64,000 bases of DNA. It comes from Cyathus striatus (Eukaryota > Basidiomycota > Agaricomycetes > Agaricales > Nidulariaceae). The translations under genes and the position numbers were made by a program. The DNA is taken from NCBI GenBank assembly GCA_025738555.1, contig JAOVFP010000001.1:4278001-4342000 (forward strand). Reading direction: 5' to 3'. The stretch's first letter is position 1. Each line of letters opens with the position of its first letter. Below the pieces are notes generated by a model. It was not told where the DNA came from. It made no database searches and saw only the letters and a program-made list of their open reading frames with translations. Shown piece after piece: positions 9,261 to 19,930 of this stretch.

Positions 9261-12200
9261 ATGATGGATGAATTCACCCCGCTAGCAAGACCTACTCAGT
9301 CTCCGGTCACGGTTGATCCTAGTCCCAGACAACCTGAATCGGACGGGTTCAATGTATGTCTTTCTCTTTAACGTAGAATACTTTAAATCTAAGTTACTTT
9401 CAGTACCCCACGTTCCGACTGCTCAACAAGCAAGCTCGTACTACATTGTCCGATCCCATAGATACACAGCCATCCAATTATTATCGGCTTTTTACAGTGG
9501 CAAACTCGAGAGGATGGTTCGCAGCTGCTACGTTTTTGGGGTCTTCTTATGGTGAGATCTTTAGAGCTGTCTAATATCCTTCTCACAAAGACTGCCTTAG
9601 AGATAATTCTGTCCACATTGGAGGACCTACGAGCAACAACAAAAGTTGCCAAAGCTGGAAATGATGACAGGTTTAAGCCCAAACGTTCCCTTTCCCTTTC
9701 AGACGGAAAGCCCAATATAATTGTATTTGCTTCAAACGATACTCATCTAGTAATTGGATTGGAAGATGGTTCCATTCTCGTATACGACACTGCACAGCTG
9801 TTTACAATTGGGACCGAAGATATATCTCCTGTACACGTATCCCTCAGCTCCTCTGGAGATCTCCGCCAAGTTGTTCCCAACCCCGGAATTGACCCCAGTT
9901 TGGCAGATCTTGTCGCTGTTGTGAGGGATGACGGGACAGTGCAATTGGTGAACACCCAGTTGGAGAGCCAGGGTGGTTGGACCTCGGGTGGAAATGGCAG
10001 TTTAAAACCGGTGGCAGGTACGCCTTGAATATTGTGTATATGAGAGGCACATTTGAGACATGCGGATCATGTATTAGCTTCTTGGTCACCGAAAGGAAAA
10101 CACCTTGCCATTGGACTGCAAGGAGGAGATATACTCACATTCTCTCCGGGGAACATGGCTACATTCAATAAGTACATACCACCAACCTATAATGGTGTTT
10201 TGGTATCTCTTGATTGGATTGGACCAGCCCACACATTCCGTACAAGCTATGCTCCTCGAGCTCCGAATACGTCAGACCCATCCCATCATATTTTAATGCT
10301 CGATACCAGATCCTCAACTGCAACATACGTTGCTCTGAATTTCCCTTTCTCCTTACCTGACCGCCCCCAACACTCTTTCATCATGACCCTTCCTAAATGG
10401 GACGAAGACTCCGCAACCTCTTCAGGAGATAAAGCCCTTATCGTGGTTGGCGATTCCTCTGCAGTTGATCTTGAAGTTATTGCACATTCAGGAAACCAAT
10501 GGTATCAAGAATCACAAGAGAATCCTTTGTCGCTTCCACTCGACAAGGATATGAACGATACCATGTTGCTCTCACTGGAAGCTGACTTAACAGATTCTGA
10601 CGCTGGTGCACCAATTATGTATGCATATCTGAATGATGGGACCATACAAGGGTGGCATACGGAACATTCCAAACCTTATGTTGGGTTAGTCACTCCAAAC
10701 TCCAACGTACAACATATTGTCCAACCGTCTCATAACGACTTATCTATGTCAATCACCACAACACAGCCTCCTGGTCCCGTGCTCGGACAGTCAAACATGC
10801 CTGGATTTGGCCAGTCTTCGGCATTTGGACAAGCCTCGTTTGGCTCGAACTCCAATAACACATTTGGAGGATCATCTTCATTTAGCACCCAACCTCCAGC
10901 AGGAGGTGGTTTTGGTGCGTTCGCTTCATCCGGTAACTCTTCACCTTTTGGGAAACCGTCGGAATCTGCAATTAGTCCACCGTTTGGTGGAGGGACATCT
11001 CAACAGCCAAGTGTGACTCCATTTGGCGGTAATGCAGCGACAACGTTCGATACTGTTGGTAGCGCAGGTCCCTCAGTAAATGCTTTCAGTGCATTTAGTT
11101 CAACTTCCGGATCAGGAAATGTGTTTGGGCAACCGAGCTTTGGATTTGCTGTTTCGTCCGTGCCTCCAGAAACAACCGGCGGTGGAACTTTCCCAACAGC
11201 TCCCACAATCACTCGGGAAGCTTCGATGCAAGATTCGACACCATCTTTTGGTGGCTTATCGTTAGGTGGCGAAAGTGATAATGACTCTAAGCCAAAGAAT
11301 AACGCTGGAATCTTTGGATCATTTGGATCTAGTACACCAGCAAAAACTGAACCTGTCTCTGCTTTTGAGAACATTGTTAAGCCAGCTGCTGGGTTTGGAG
11401 CATTTAGCAACTTTAAGACGCCTTCGGCTTCAGCCAATACTGCACCAGCTAAAGCTGAATCCAGTAGTTTTCTTAAACCAGCGACTGGCTTTGGAGCATT
11501 TGGCGACAGTCAGATGTCGTCAGCCTCCACGATTTCGGCGACTCCTACCACCTCTCAACCAGCATCGCACTCCTCTTTTGGTACATCTAGCTTCGGAAAA
11601 GCAGCGTTTGGCCAACCTGCCTTTGGTCAGTCATCATTTGGTCAAACAGGATTTGGTAACGCTACGTCGGGACAAACAAGTTTTGGAAAAGCTGCCCTAC
11701 CCACGTCCTCGTCTGGAGGATTTAGCGCCTTTTCTAGCAAGCCTAGTTCATTTGCCGCAGTTGTGCAGCAAGGACCAAGTACCAATAAACCCGCATCCAC
11801 TACCGCAAGTTCTGGGGGATTTTCAGCTTTTGCTTCTGGTGCCGCAGCAGGTTTCGGTGCAAATTCGAAAGGGTCCAGTTCTAGCTCATCACAAGACCCG
11901 CCAAAGACACCAGGAGCTGGGTCGAATGCACCTTCAAGCTCCGCATCCAGTAGTCCAATTTCTTCCAGTACAGTAGGCACAACCACTCCTGACAACTCTC
12001 CGTTCGGCATAAGGGAAACAACTACCCCTGTAGGGTCTCCCGCAAAACCGCTTGGAATTGCTTCCCCGTCCTCTTCTCCAGAATCTTCTCCCACCTTTAG
12101 ATCTACTACACCTCTCAATAGTACTGCTTCAGTGTCGTCTTTTAAAAGCTCTTCTCTAGGCATGGGAACGGGAGCCTTTGGCAATTTACATTCCTCTCCA

Positions 12201-15200
12201 TCACCATTCAAACCTACTAGTGGTTTTGGCGCATTTGGTAGTGATCAAATAACATCCTCAAACTCGCCATTCTTCAAAAAGCCCGAAACATCCACCCCCT
12301 CAGCCTCAATATTTGCCGGCGCTCAGCCAAGCGTAATGCAAGGCTCTACAACGCCATCGAGCTCACCTGCGTTTGGTTCAACTTCCCTGATTGGAAAAAA
12401 CAAATCGGTGTTCCCCTCCACGCCTACAACCCCAACTCCTATTGTATCATCTCAGACAAGCGCTTTTAGCGCTTTTAGTGGCTCTTCTACAGGCTTCTCT
12501 TCCTTAGCAGGACAAAAAAAGTCCTTTTCTGAACTTCTCAAGAGCGATGTAGACTCAAAGGACCCCATCAAGCCATCCACTACATCTGCAGTGGAGAGTA
12601 AAGCCAAACCTATTTTTGGAGCTACTTCTATCTCTGTTTTCGCTCCTCCGAGACAAATGTCATCTGATCTTGAAAAGGAAGCACAGGAGCAAGCCGAGAA
12701 ACCTGGTATTAAAAAAGAGGAATCAACAGATACCATTTCAGAGGAACCGGTGAATATTTCCTCAGCGTCAAGTTCCTCCTTCGTTGAGGTTAATGCTGAA
12801 GATGTTGGTGAGGACGAAAAGGGAAAAGATGAGGACGAGAGAGAAGAGGGGGAAGTGGATGAAGATGAAGACGAAGACGAAGATGAAGATGAAGATGAAG
12901 ATGAAGGTGAAGATGAAGATGAAGATGAAGATGAAGATGACTCGTCCTTCCTTTCTGACAGTGTCAAATCTCATGGATCCTCTGATGTGTCCTCGGACGA
13001 AGAACCTGGGAATGAAGACAGCGAGGAAGAATCATCTGCGACCCAGTCCATTCTTGAGGCTATTAAAACCCCACTTCCAATGTCACGGTCACCATCTTCA
13101 ACCCCTCAGCCAGAGGCACCTAGGATTGACATAACCCCTTCACCATCACCTTCAGAGGAAGGGTCTTCATCACCCAAAACATCGGAACCCAGTAAATCTT
13201 CCAGGAGAGAAACTAGCACTACTCCGCCAGGTACCCCTACTAAAGAAGTGACACCAGTATTCTCGAAACCTTCCGTTTCTTCTCCACCGATTCCTGCATC
13301 TCCTCCAGTCACACCTAGTCCTTTTGGGTTAGGTCCCGGTCGCCATAGTACGCGCCCGGCAAGAAGCTCCCCTCTGGCCAGTACTCCTGTATCTGGGGAT
13401 GACGATGACGATGAGGAAGAGGGGGAAGATGATGATGATGATGATGAAGGGACTGAAAATACTGCAAGGATCACATCCGTGCCTAGTATTAAACCTTTGG
13501 TCTCTCCTAAACCTGTCGTTAGCAGTCTCTCTATGAAACCTGAAGTTGCCGCAAAGACTGGTTCACCTGACGAAGTGTCACCAACTAGTAGAAGACCAAA
13601 AACTCCACCATTATTATCTCTGACTGGAAAAGTTCCTGCAATGCCCAGCACTCCAGTTCTTGCACACGCAGTGCCACCTGGACGAAGAGAAGCCACAACA
13701 CCTGTATTCCCTCCATTGAAGCCGACTGTTGTTCCGCCTGTTGTTGGTGCTGAGTCTTCTACAGGAAGTGTTCCCCCATCTAGCTTTTTCGCAAATCCTT
13801 TATCGACAGCCGCAGTGAAACCCGAGCCGTCGCTGAATAGCTTATTTGGCTCATCTACAAAGCCAGCCGCGCCGAGTCTAGTTCCAAGCACCAGTGTTTT
13901 TGGTGGGTCGACCTTCAATCTGAAAGGAATTGCTACACCATCGTCAGTCCCGTCAGTTCCACCAGGTGGACTTTTCCGTGGTACAAGCCAGCAACCCGAG
14001 GCTGTAAGTTCTCCAAACGTCTTCGGAAATTCATCTGCTCCGTTTTTCCAGTCTGCACAGCAAGGCTTTATGAGTAAACCCATAGCGTCTACCTCCATTT
14101 TTCCACTTGGTTCATCCTCCGTCAATTTAACTGGGCATTCTATCCTCAAGCCCCAATTCCAGCTGCTCCCCGACCATTCCAGAAACGACGATGGAAGTAG
14201 GCATGCAAAAGGAATGTGCACGACTAATAGACCATTTAGAGAGGGAGTTGGCAAATGTATGTATGTTTGTTCTATTCCCACTATAAATATATAACACCGC
14301 TATTTAGCTGAAAGGTTTGGCTCAAGCAGCTAGTAGTAAACGGATCGAGCTGGGTAAACCAGCTGGAGGACTTCCCAAGAAAGTGGACCTAGGAAATACG
14401 TCTAAGTGGACATTGAGCAATGTATCCCAGTTTGGCCAAGTTTTGCGACAATATGAAAAAGATCTTACGGAGTTACGGAACCGACGAGAAGACTTGAGGC
14501 AAGCAGTTCGTGATTTGCAGGGCACTATGCTTAAAGGTTTGTGATATGTGCTTATATACAGTTTAATGCTGATGTGTTAGCTGACTTTATATAGCTACGA
14601 CAAGGAAAGAGGAGATTTCGCGCTTCGACAAGGCAAAAAATGATACAGACTTTGCCAAGATGCTGAGATCAAGGACACTTGGCCCGGAGCATCTGGAATC
14701 GCAGACACAATTACGAAGAAGCATTAGGGTAAGTATCGGCATCATCAGGATGGGATACCCTCACATTTCTAAAACGTATGATAGAACATGCGCGATCGCA
14801 TTCAGAATTTAGAAAGCAATCTTCGAGCATCTAAGAAAAGAGTCGCACAGTTTTCAACAGGGAAACCAGGACTGAGGTATGAAGTGCTTGACGTCTGCTA
14901 TTGAAATATTTCTGACTTCTTAACAGAGCTCCCTCGCTGGACACCATCAATCGAACGTACCGCAACATTGATATTGCTATCGAGCAACAGTCGCACACAG
15001 TCTCCAAACTTGCATCACGGATTACAGAGCTTGATATTGGAGGTTCTAAAACGCCTAAGAAAAATACTCGTGATGCTCGTCTTCCTGATACCGCCTCCCG
15101 ACGTCCTAATGTGACGCCGAGTGTTGCAACGACCACAGCTGCAGCGTTAAATGCTGAACGCTCTGCTCACAATCTGAAACGCGCACTACTATCAATTAGG

Positions 15201-15608
15201 TCGGTACCCCTCCTTAATAAGGAAGCAGCCTCAGCTCCACCCGCGCCGGTAGTATTCAATACTCCTCAGAAATCCGAAGACTCGACATTATCCTTTGAGT
15301 TCAAAACGCCTATAAAAGGCCCAATATTCTCAGTGCCAGTACAAAGCGCCGTCACACCACCTTCCAACTGGTCACTCCCCGATGACGACTTTAGCCCGAC
15401 CGTTTGGACCCCCACACAGCGTCGAGCTGGCGGAAGCGGGCAAAAGAAACACGGTTCTGTTGCCTTGAAGCGAAGCCCTGGGATGTCACCAACTCCAGCT
15501 GCGTCGGCATTTGATTGGGGTCCACTCCCAAAATTTGACAATATACCATTAAACCCTTTGGCTGCCAGCGTGAAGATTGATCCAGGAAAGAATAGTAATC
15601 CTAATTGA
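9261..15608 (+). CDS. NUP159: FG nucleoporin of the Nup159/Nup214 type
   Basis: Cytoplasmic-face nuclear pore protein that docks the mRNA export helicase. About nine exons: 9261-9353, 9404-9551, 9601-10017, 10079 to about 14088, about 14153-14256, 14308-14536, 14595-14729, 14786-14878 and 14927-15608. Domains in order: a beta-propeller encoded by 9404-10720 (for example ASWSPKGKHLAIGLQGGDI); a long FG region (10740-12660) rich in FGxFG, SAFG and FGQ motifs; highly acidic Asp/Glu tracts near 12858-12940 and 13397-13450; a second Ser/Pro/FG part; then a helical coiled-coil end (ECARLIDHLERELAN, KWTLSNVSQFGQVLRQYEK), which in the family binds Nsp1/Nup82. A frame change near 14090-14155 is best explained by a 64-nt intron beginning GTCTACC and ending CTCAAG. 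The order propeller, FG, coiled coil is diagnostic. Confidence 0.88.
12858..12940 (+). repeat. In-frame GATGAA hexanucleotide repeat (acidic tract)
   Basis: A run of GATGAA and GATGAGG-type units inside the nucleoporin gene encodes an alternating Asp-Glu tract. A second acidic microsatellite with GATGAT units lies at about 13397-13450. Both preserve the frame because units are multiples of three. Confidence 0.85.
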
Positions 15609-15720
15609 TGGTTATGGGTGTTCTGGCAGTGAAAGTATTACATGTTTATAAAGTTTTGCGGTACGGTTGTTTGCCCATAATTCCTAACTGTAATAAAAGT
15701 CTGCATAACCTCTACTTAAA

Positions 15721-16633
15721 CTATTTTTGATCTCCGCCTCCAGCGGTCTTCAGTTCCTCCGGAGCATCTTCAGTCGCGTCGTCGGCTCCATCTTCCGCGC
15801 CGCTGTGCAGCTGTACAATGCCACTATGCGGATCGTATATGATAGATTCTAGATGAGCGAGGGCAGCCTGTATGCGTGTAAAGAAAGTATTGTCTAGTAC
15901 GGTGTATATCGGTTATCGTTGGCAAAATTACTGCGCACCCTCCCAACCTCGCTGAGTTCCTCCTCCTCGTCACCGCTGAACGTCTCGAAAGAACCATCGT
16001 TGTCGATGAAAGCTTCGTCGAAATCATCCTCCTCTACATCACTATCTGGGTGAAGTGAGGCACATTGAGAAAGCGCTTCGAATATGGATTCGACTGTATA
16101 AAGACAAATTGAGATCGCGCACAGGCAAGCACCGAAGTAATGTATTCATACGCGAATTGGGGGTGCTGGGAATGAGACTAAGCTCGCGCATGTCTGTTAG
16201 CTCTTCCTCTTCAGCATCTTCGGAATCTAGCATTACATCGCCATCTGCTTTAGGTTCGTCTAGTTGACAGTATATAGAAGGGGAATCCCCGCGGGAAATT
16301 GCGTGAAGGGTGATTGAAGGATATTCAATCTGGAAACCTTTCCCTGTTGAAGACATATACACCAAAACACTGCAGAAAAGAAAAGTAAATGCATTTATAA
16401 CATTACAAGGCTGTAATTCCATACCTTGTTAAAACGTAGAGGGTTCCTTGTGCAGCATCGGTCTCAGTGAAGCCCTCGACAGCAGGATCAAGAGAAACGG
16501 AGACATCTTCCTCTTTGTGGCGTAAGACAGGTGGAATATCGCTGAATGAAGAAGGTGTAGAGCCAACCAAAGTTGCATGCTCCTCACGAGAGACGAAACG
16601 AGGGAGCTCAGTTATGAGATTAACAGCAGGCAT
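15721..16633 (-). CDS. pICln, methylosome subunit / snRNP assembly chaperone
   Basis: Homologue of pICln (CLNS1A), which binds Sm proteins and presents them to the PRMT5 methyltransferase during snRNP assembly. Four exons. The first begins MPAVNLITELPRFVS at 16633 and ends in GTLYVLT. The second supplies the PH-like strand VLVYMSSTGKGFQIEYPSIT and the family signature LHAISRGD, followed by the acidic insert. The third gives VESIFEALSQCASLHPDSD and a strongly acidic stretch. The last ends with GGGDQK at 15721. Introns lie at about 16391-16425, 16084-16140 and 15870-15930, all with GT-AG ends and in phase. The length of about 220 residues is normal. It converges with the nucleoporin gene (112 bp between stops) and diverges from SH3 copy B. 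Confidence 0.85.
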
Positions 16634-16823
16634 TGTAATATAAGCGAACTAATTTTTGGGAAGATAACAAGCCGAAGACGCGCTAGTTGTGTCACGTGGG
16701 GTAAATGCGTGACCGGTGACCAGTCAATTCAATTCAGCTGGTAACCAGCTGCTGACCATCATTGCAATTGACAGAATACAAAGTTCATCATACCCACATA
16801 GCCTGCCACTCCTTCTATCAGTA
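16634..16823. promoter_or_regulatory. Bidirectional promoter, pICln / SH3 copy B
   Basis: Only 190 bp separate the two start codons. A GTCACGTGGG box lies at 16691-16700, followed by an interrupted palindrome-like GTGACCGGTGACC. No TATA box is obvious. Confidence 0.5.
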
Positions 16824-17683
16824 ATGTCTCCACAGGATCCACAGACTGCAGCTCTCGTCGCTCACGTCGTCTCCCAGATCGAAAGCAATGTCCAATTCCT
16901 CGCCGAGCAGAACTACATATCTCACGCAGACGCATCAGCCATCTTGACCAAGCTTCCCAACGCGAACACCGCTACCTCTCCCAATGCCGTCAGTCAGCTT
17001 GCTAATCGTGTCAAAAGCCTGGCCCTTCCTGCTCGTACGCCTTCAGCTCCTCGGTCTGTTCCTGCAGCTCCCTCTGTTCGAGCAAGGGCCATTTGGTCCT
17101 ACAATGAAAATGGTGTCGTTAGTAATTTCCCCTGACTTAATTGCTACTCTATGTTGAATACTCGATAGGATCCTGATGACTTGTCTTTCTCTGCCGGTGA
17201 TATTATTGAAATTGTGGAAGAAACCAATGCTGATTGGTGGAAGGGAAGATTCAATGGGAAAGAGGCACTGTTCCCTGCCAACTACGTAGAAAAGATTTCA
17301 ACTCCTGCCCCTGCATTCCCTGTGGTACCTGCAGCTGGGAAACCCGTCTATAAACCTTTCCGTGCTGCTTATGCTGGTATGGATCAGCCCCCGCCTGCTC
17401 CAACTCCAGCTGCAGCTCCTGCGAACTCCCTCGGGTTGCAGCAAGTCGATCAAACAGAAAAGAAAAGCAAGTATGGAGCACTTGGAAACACTGTATGTCT
17501 CTCAAAGTGGCCTGATACTTTATATGATGATTCTAACTTGGATTTATAGATGGCACATTCTGCGGCTGGTGGGGTTGGATTTGGTGCTGGTAAGTACACC
17601 TCTACGTTTATTGCTCGTTGTCTTGTGCTGAATTCGTCTTAGGCGCGGCTATTGGAGGTGGCCTTGTACGAGCTATATTTTAA
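16824..17683 (+). CDS. SH3-domain protein of the Lsb1/Pin3 type (copy B)
   Basis: Second Lsb1/Pin3-like actin-regulatory SH3 protein. Exon 1 encodes a helical N-terminus with VAHVVSQIESNVQFLAEQNY, similar in pattern to copy A, and the start of the SH3 domain (RARAIWSYNENG). Exon 2 (from about 17169) completes it with DPDDLSFSAGDIIEIVEE and ADWWKGRFNGKEALFPANYV. A Pro/Ala-rich linker and KSKYGALGNT follow. Exons 3 and 4 encode MAHSAAGGVGFGA and AAIGGGLVRAIF. Intron positions after LGNT and after GFGA match those of copy A, showing common descent. The start at 16824 leaves a normal-length N-terminus. Confidence 0.88.
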
Positions 17684-18773
17684 GTGTTCTAGTCCGTACA
17701 TGATATCATTTTCCTTTCAAAGCTTGCCGACAGACATTTCTCGGTTATTATACATTTTATTGTTCTCTCCGCTCAATAGGACGTTCGTATATTTCTAATA
17801 CAATGGATACTGCCGTCCTTATAAAATATAGGCGGTGACCCTTTTGCTGAAACTGCTATAATGGATAGAAGTCTTGCGAACTATTGTTGCCGATAAGAGT
17901 CAAGGCTCTAAGTTCGTTAGACATATGATGCGGTCGTTGGGATATATAACGTTTGACGCATCTTCATCCTCAAACTCGCTTCATTGGCTGTGTTAATCCA
18001 GAATGTAAGCATCTTCCCTTGATCATCTCAATGAATTCTTAGCAGTAAGTTGGTAGTAGTTAGTACTAGTAAGTATTTATCAGAACTCTAAGCTGGGGCA
18101 TAACTAGGACGTCTATGTCTATACTTTACTCTATATGAGTCGCTACTTACTTATTGTTATCATATACTTAGCGGATGCTTGCAGTACTTACTTGGTCAAC
18201 GCCTAATCCTATGATCCCGAAACAGAAATGAGCACCGGAATGTCGGTTGTCATCAACGTTTTAAGTTAAAGCTATTACCCCCTGTTATATTTGCTTTAGT
18301 TTATATTTGCTTTAGTTTATATTTATGGGTACAGACAAATGAACGAGCCTGCTGCTGCTGACTATTTTTCTCTCACGCTTCTCTTTGTCTTATTACAATT
18401 TGAATCTGATTAACTTTAATGTTTCTAAATTCTTGATTCAATCAATATGCAGTGTACCATATTTCAGGGCCTCAGCCACTGTTTATTCCACGGACACGCA
18501 AGCACTCTCATGCTACTTGGTACAATTTCCCCAACTTGTCCGGGAACGTATGCGTTTCAAACTCGGGCGGCTTCCTTTTACGCTCCGCTTGGCATCGAAG
18601 ACAATATTGCTGTGATATCAACGGAGCGCGGAAGCGCTGTTCTACACCATAGCAAAGTCTTTTAGAGACCTTTGGTGCATAGAACCATATTCTGGTGTTT
18701 CATCTATACTCAGGTATCCACTATTTAACATGACCTTTCTCTCCACGGTGTCGATGGCGGCGTGTTCTCAAAG
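17684..18773. other. Intergenic region without recognised gene
   Basis: About 1.1 kb of AT-rich sequence with only short open frames lacking domains. A direct duplication of ATATTTGCTTTAGTTT lies near 18288-18320. The last few hundred bases are presumably the promoter of the DUF6593-like gene. Confidence 0.5.
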
Positions 18774-19491
18774 ATGTTTAACCCATATGCTCAAGCTGGC
18801 TGGCCCAACCCACAGAACCCGCTGGCGACCGCCCAATCTGTTCATCCTAGTACCACCTTGAATGGTGCCTTGCCCTTTGCATTTCAGACGCCCACTTCTC
18901 AACTTCTGTCCTTTACCTTTGAATCTTATAATAGGGATATTCTATGTTCCACCATTTACGGTCCTAATGATCAAAAATACTTCGACATCTGGACTTCGGC
19001 TTCGCCTAACCAAATTTCTAACACTGTCATTCGCAAAGGCGACGGGAGCACGGTCGCGACCATCGAATGGTTCCAGCATCCCGTTGTTAACATCAATGGC
19101 TTTGTTGCACGGCAACCTGTGTGCCAGTGGCTGCCGGTTGCAGGAGATAGAAGGTATCTAGAGTTTCATAATGCAGTGGTGGTCTAGTGTCTTATCATCC
19201 GAGTCCAGCTTTCGAACAATGTTATTCCGAGGAAGACAATTTGTCTGGATGCCAACCGGAAATACCGTTTCTGTACGCAAATTGCTTCTGGCGTTTATAT
19301 GTCGTTACTATAAGTACTTATACTTTGAACAGCTGTATGTTACCGGTCCAGCGTCGGAACTCATATCCCAAATATCCAGGAGTCGGGACTCCGTGACAGT
19401 AAAGATGTCATCAGAGGCATTCAGACTTGGACTTTTAGAAATTGTTATTGTCGCAACCTTGTTGTTGCAATCCAATCGCAACGTGGACTAA
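18774..19491 (+). CDS. DUF6593-type small protein
   Basis: Three exons encode a small soluble protein of a family common and often expanded in mushroom-forming fungi; its function is unknown. The first ATG in frame is at 18774 (MFNPYAQAGWPNPQNP), though an upstream exon cannot be excluded. A Pro/Gln-rich head is followed by the domain: LLSFTFESYNRDILCSTIYG, then YFDIWTSASPNQISNTVI, ATIEWFQHPVV, and, after an intron of about 19154-19211, SFRTMLFRGRQFVWMPTGN. A third exon (about 19334-19491) gives LYVTGPASELIS and ends QSNRNVD. The alternation of hydrophobic strands and the VATIEW motif are the family features I recognise. No signal peptide or membrane segment is seen. Confidence 0.7.
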
Positions 19492-19930
19492 ATGGATGTC
19501 TTGCCGTTTTTGGAGCAGTTATTCACCTCATTCCTTTTCTTTTCTTTTCTTTTCTTTTCTAGTAACTTTCAAATGGACTTATCGCTACCTGCATGGACTG
19601 TTTTCTTTTATTCATGGACGCTTTTTTACACTCTACATGGACTTTTTTTTTATAGTTATACTTATTTGCACGGACTTCGTTATATTCTGCATCATCATTT
19701 TACACTGCATTGAGACAAATATTTAATGACTTACGGACAACTTACGGCATTTGTGTTATTTGCATTACTAGATTGTCGTATGTACTAGATCACATCAAAT
19801 AAGTATTCAAGACTCGATGTAAAATTCCTTCGCACAGCGAGAGGATGTTTATATATTAATCGTTGGTACAGAACTGTATTTAAAATATTTAACGTGGCGG
19901 TCATGCAAAGTCGTTTCAATGATTATACAG
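19492..19930. repeat. Low-complexity spacer, TTTTC repeats
   Basis: Downstream of the DUF6593 gene lies a TTTTC pentanucleotide run (about 19536-19560), then several loosely repeated CATGGACTTTTTT-like units up to about 19680. No gene is seen. The region probably contains the 3' ends of both convergent neighbours. Confidence 0.6.

Noticed and set aside
12452..12967. Minus-strand frame with a very long serine run
   Set aside because: It is the complement of the Asp/Glu microsatellite in the nucleoporin gene; no independent evidence of a gene.
14080..14160. Frameshift disrupting the nucleoporin C-terminus
   Set aside because: A 64-nt intron with GT-AG ends (GTCTACC to CTCAAG) restores phase and leads into the expected coiled coil, so no mutation is needed.
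13106..14281. 391-codon open frame on the minus strand
   Set aside because: It lies fully antisense to the nucleoporin, is Gly/Ser/Val-rich low-complexity sequence, and arises from codon bias of Ser/Pro/Thr-rich coding sequence.
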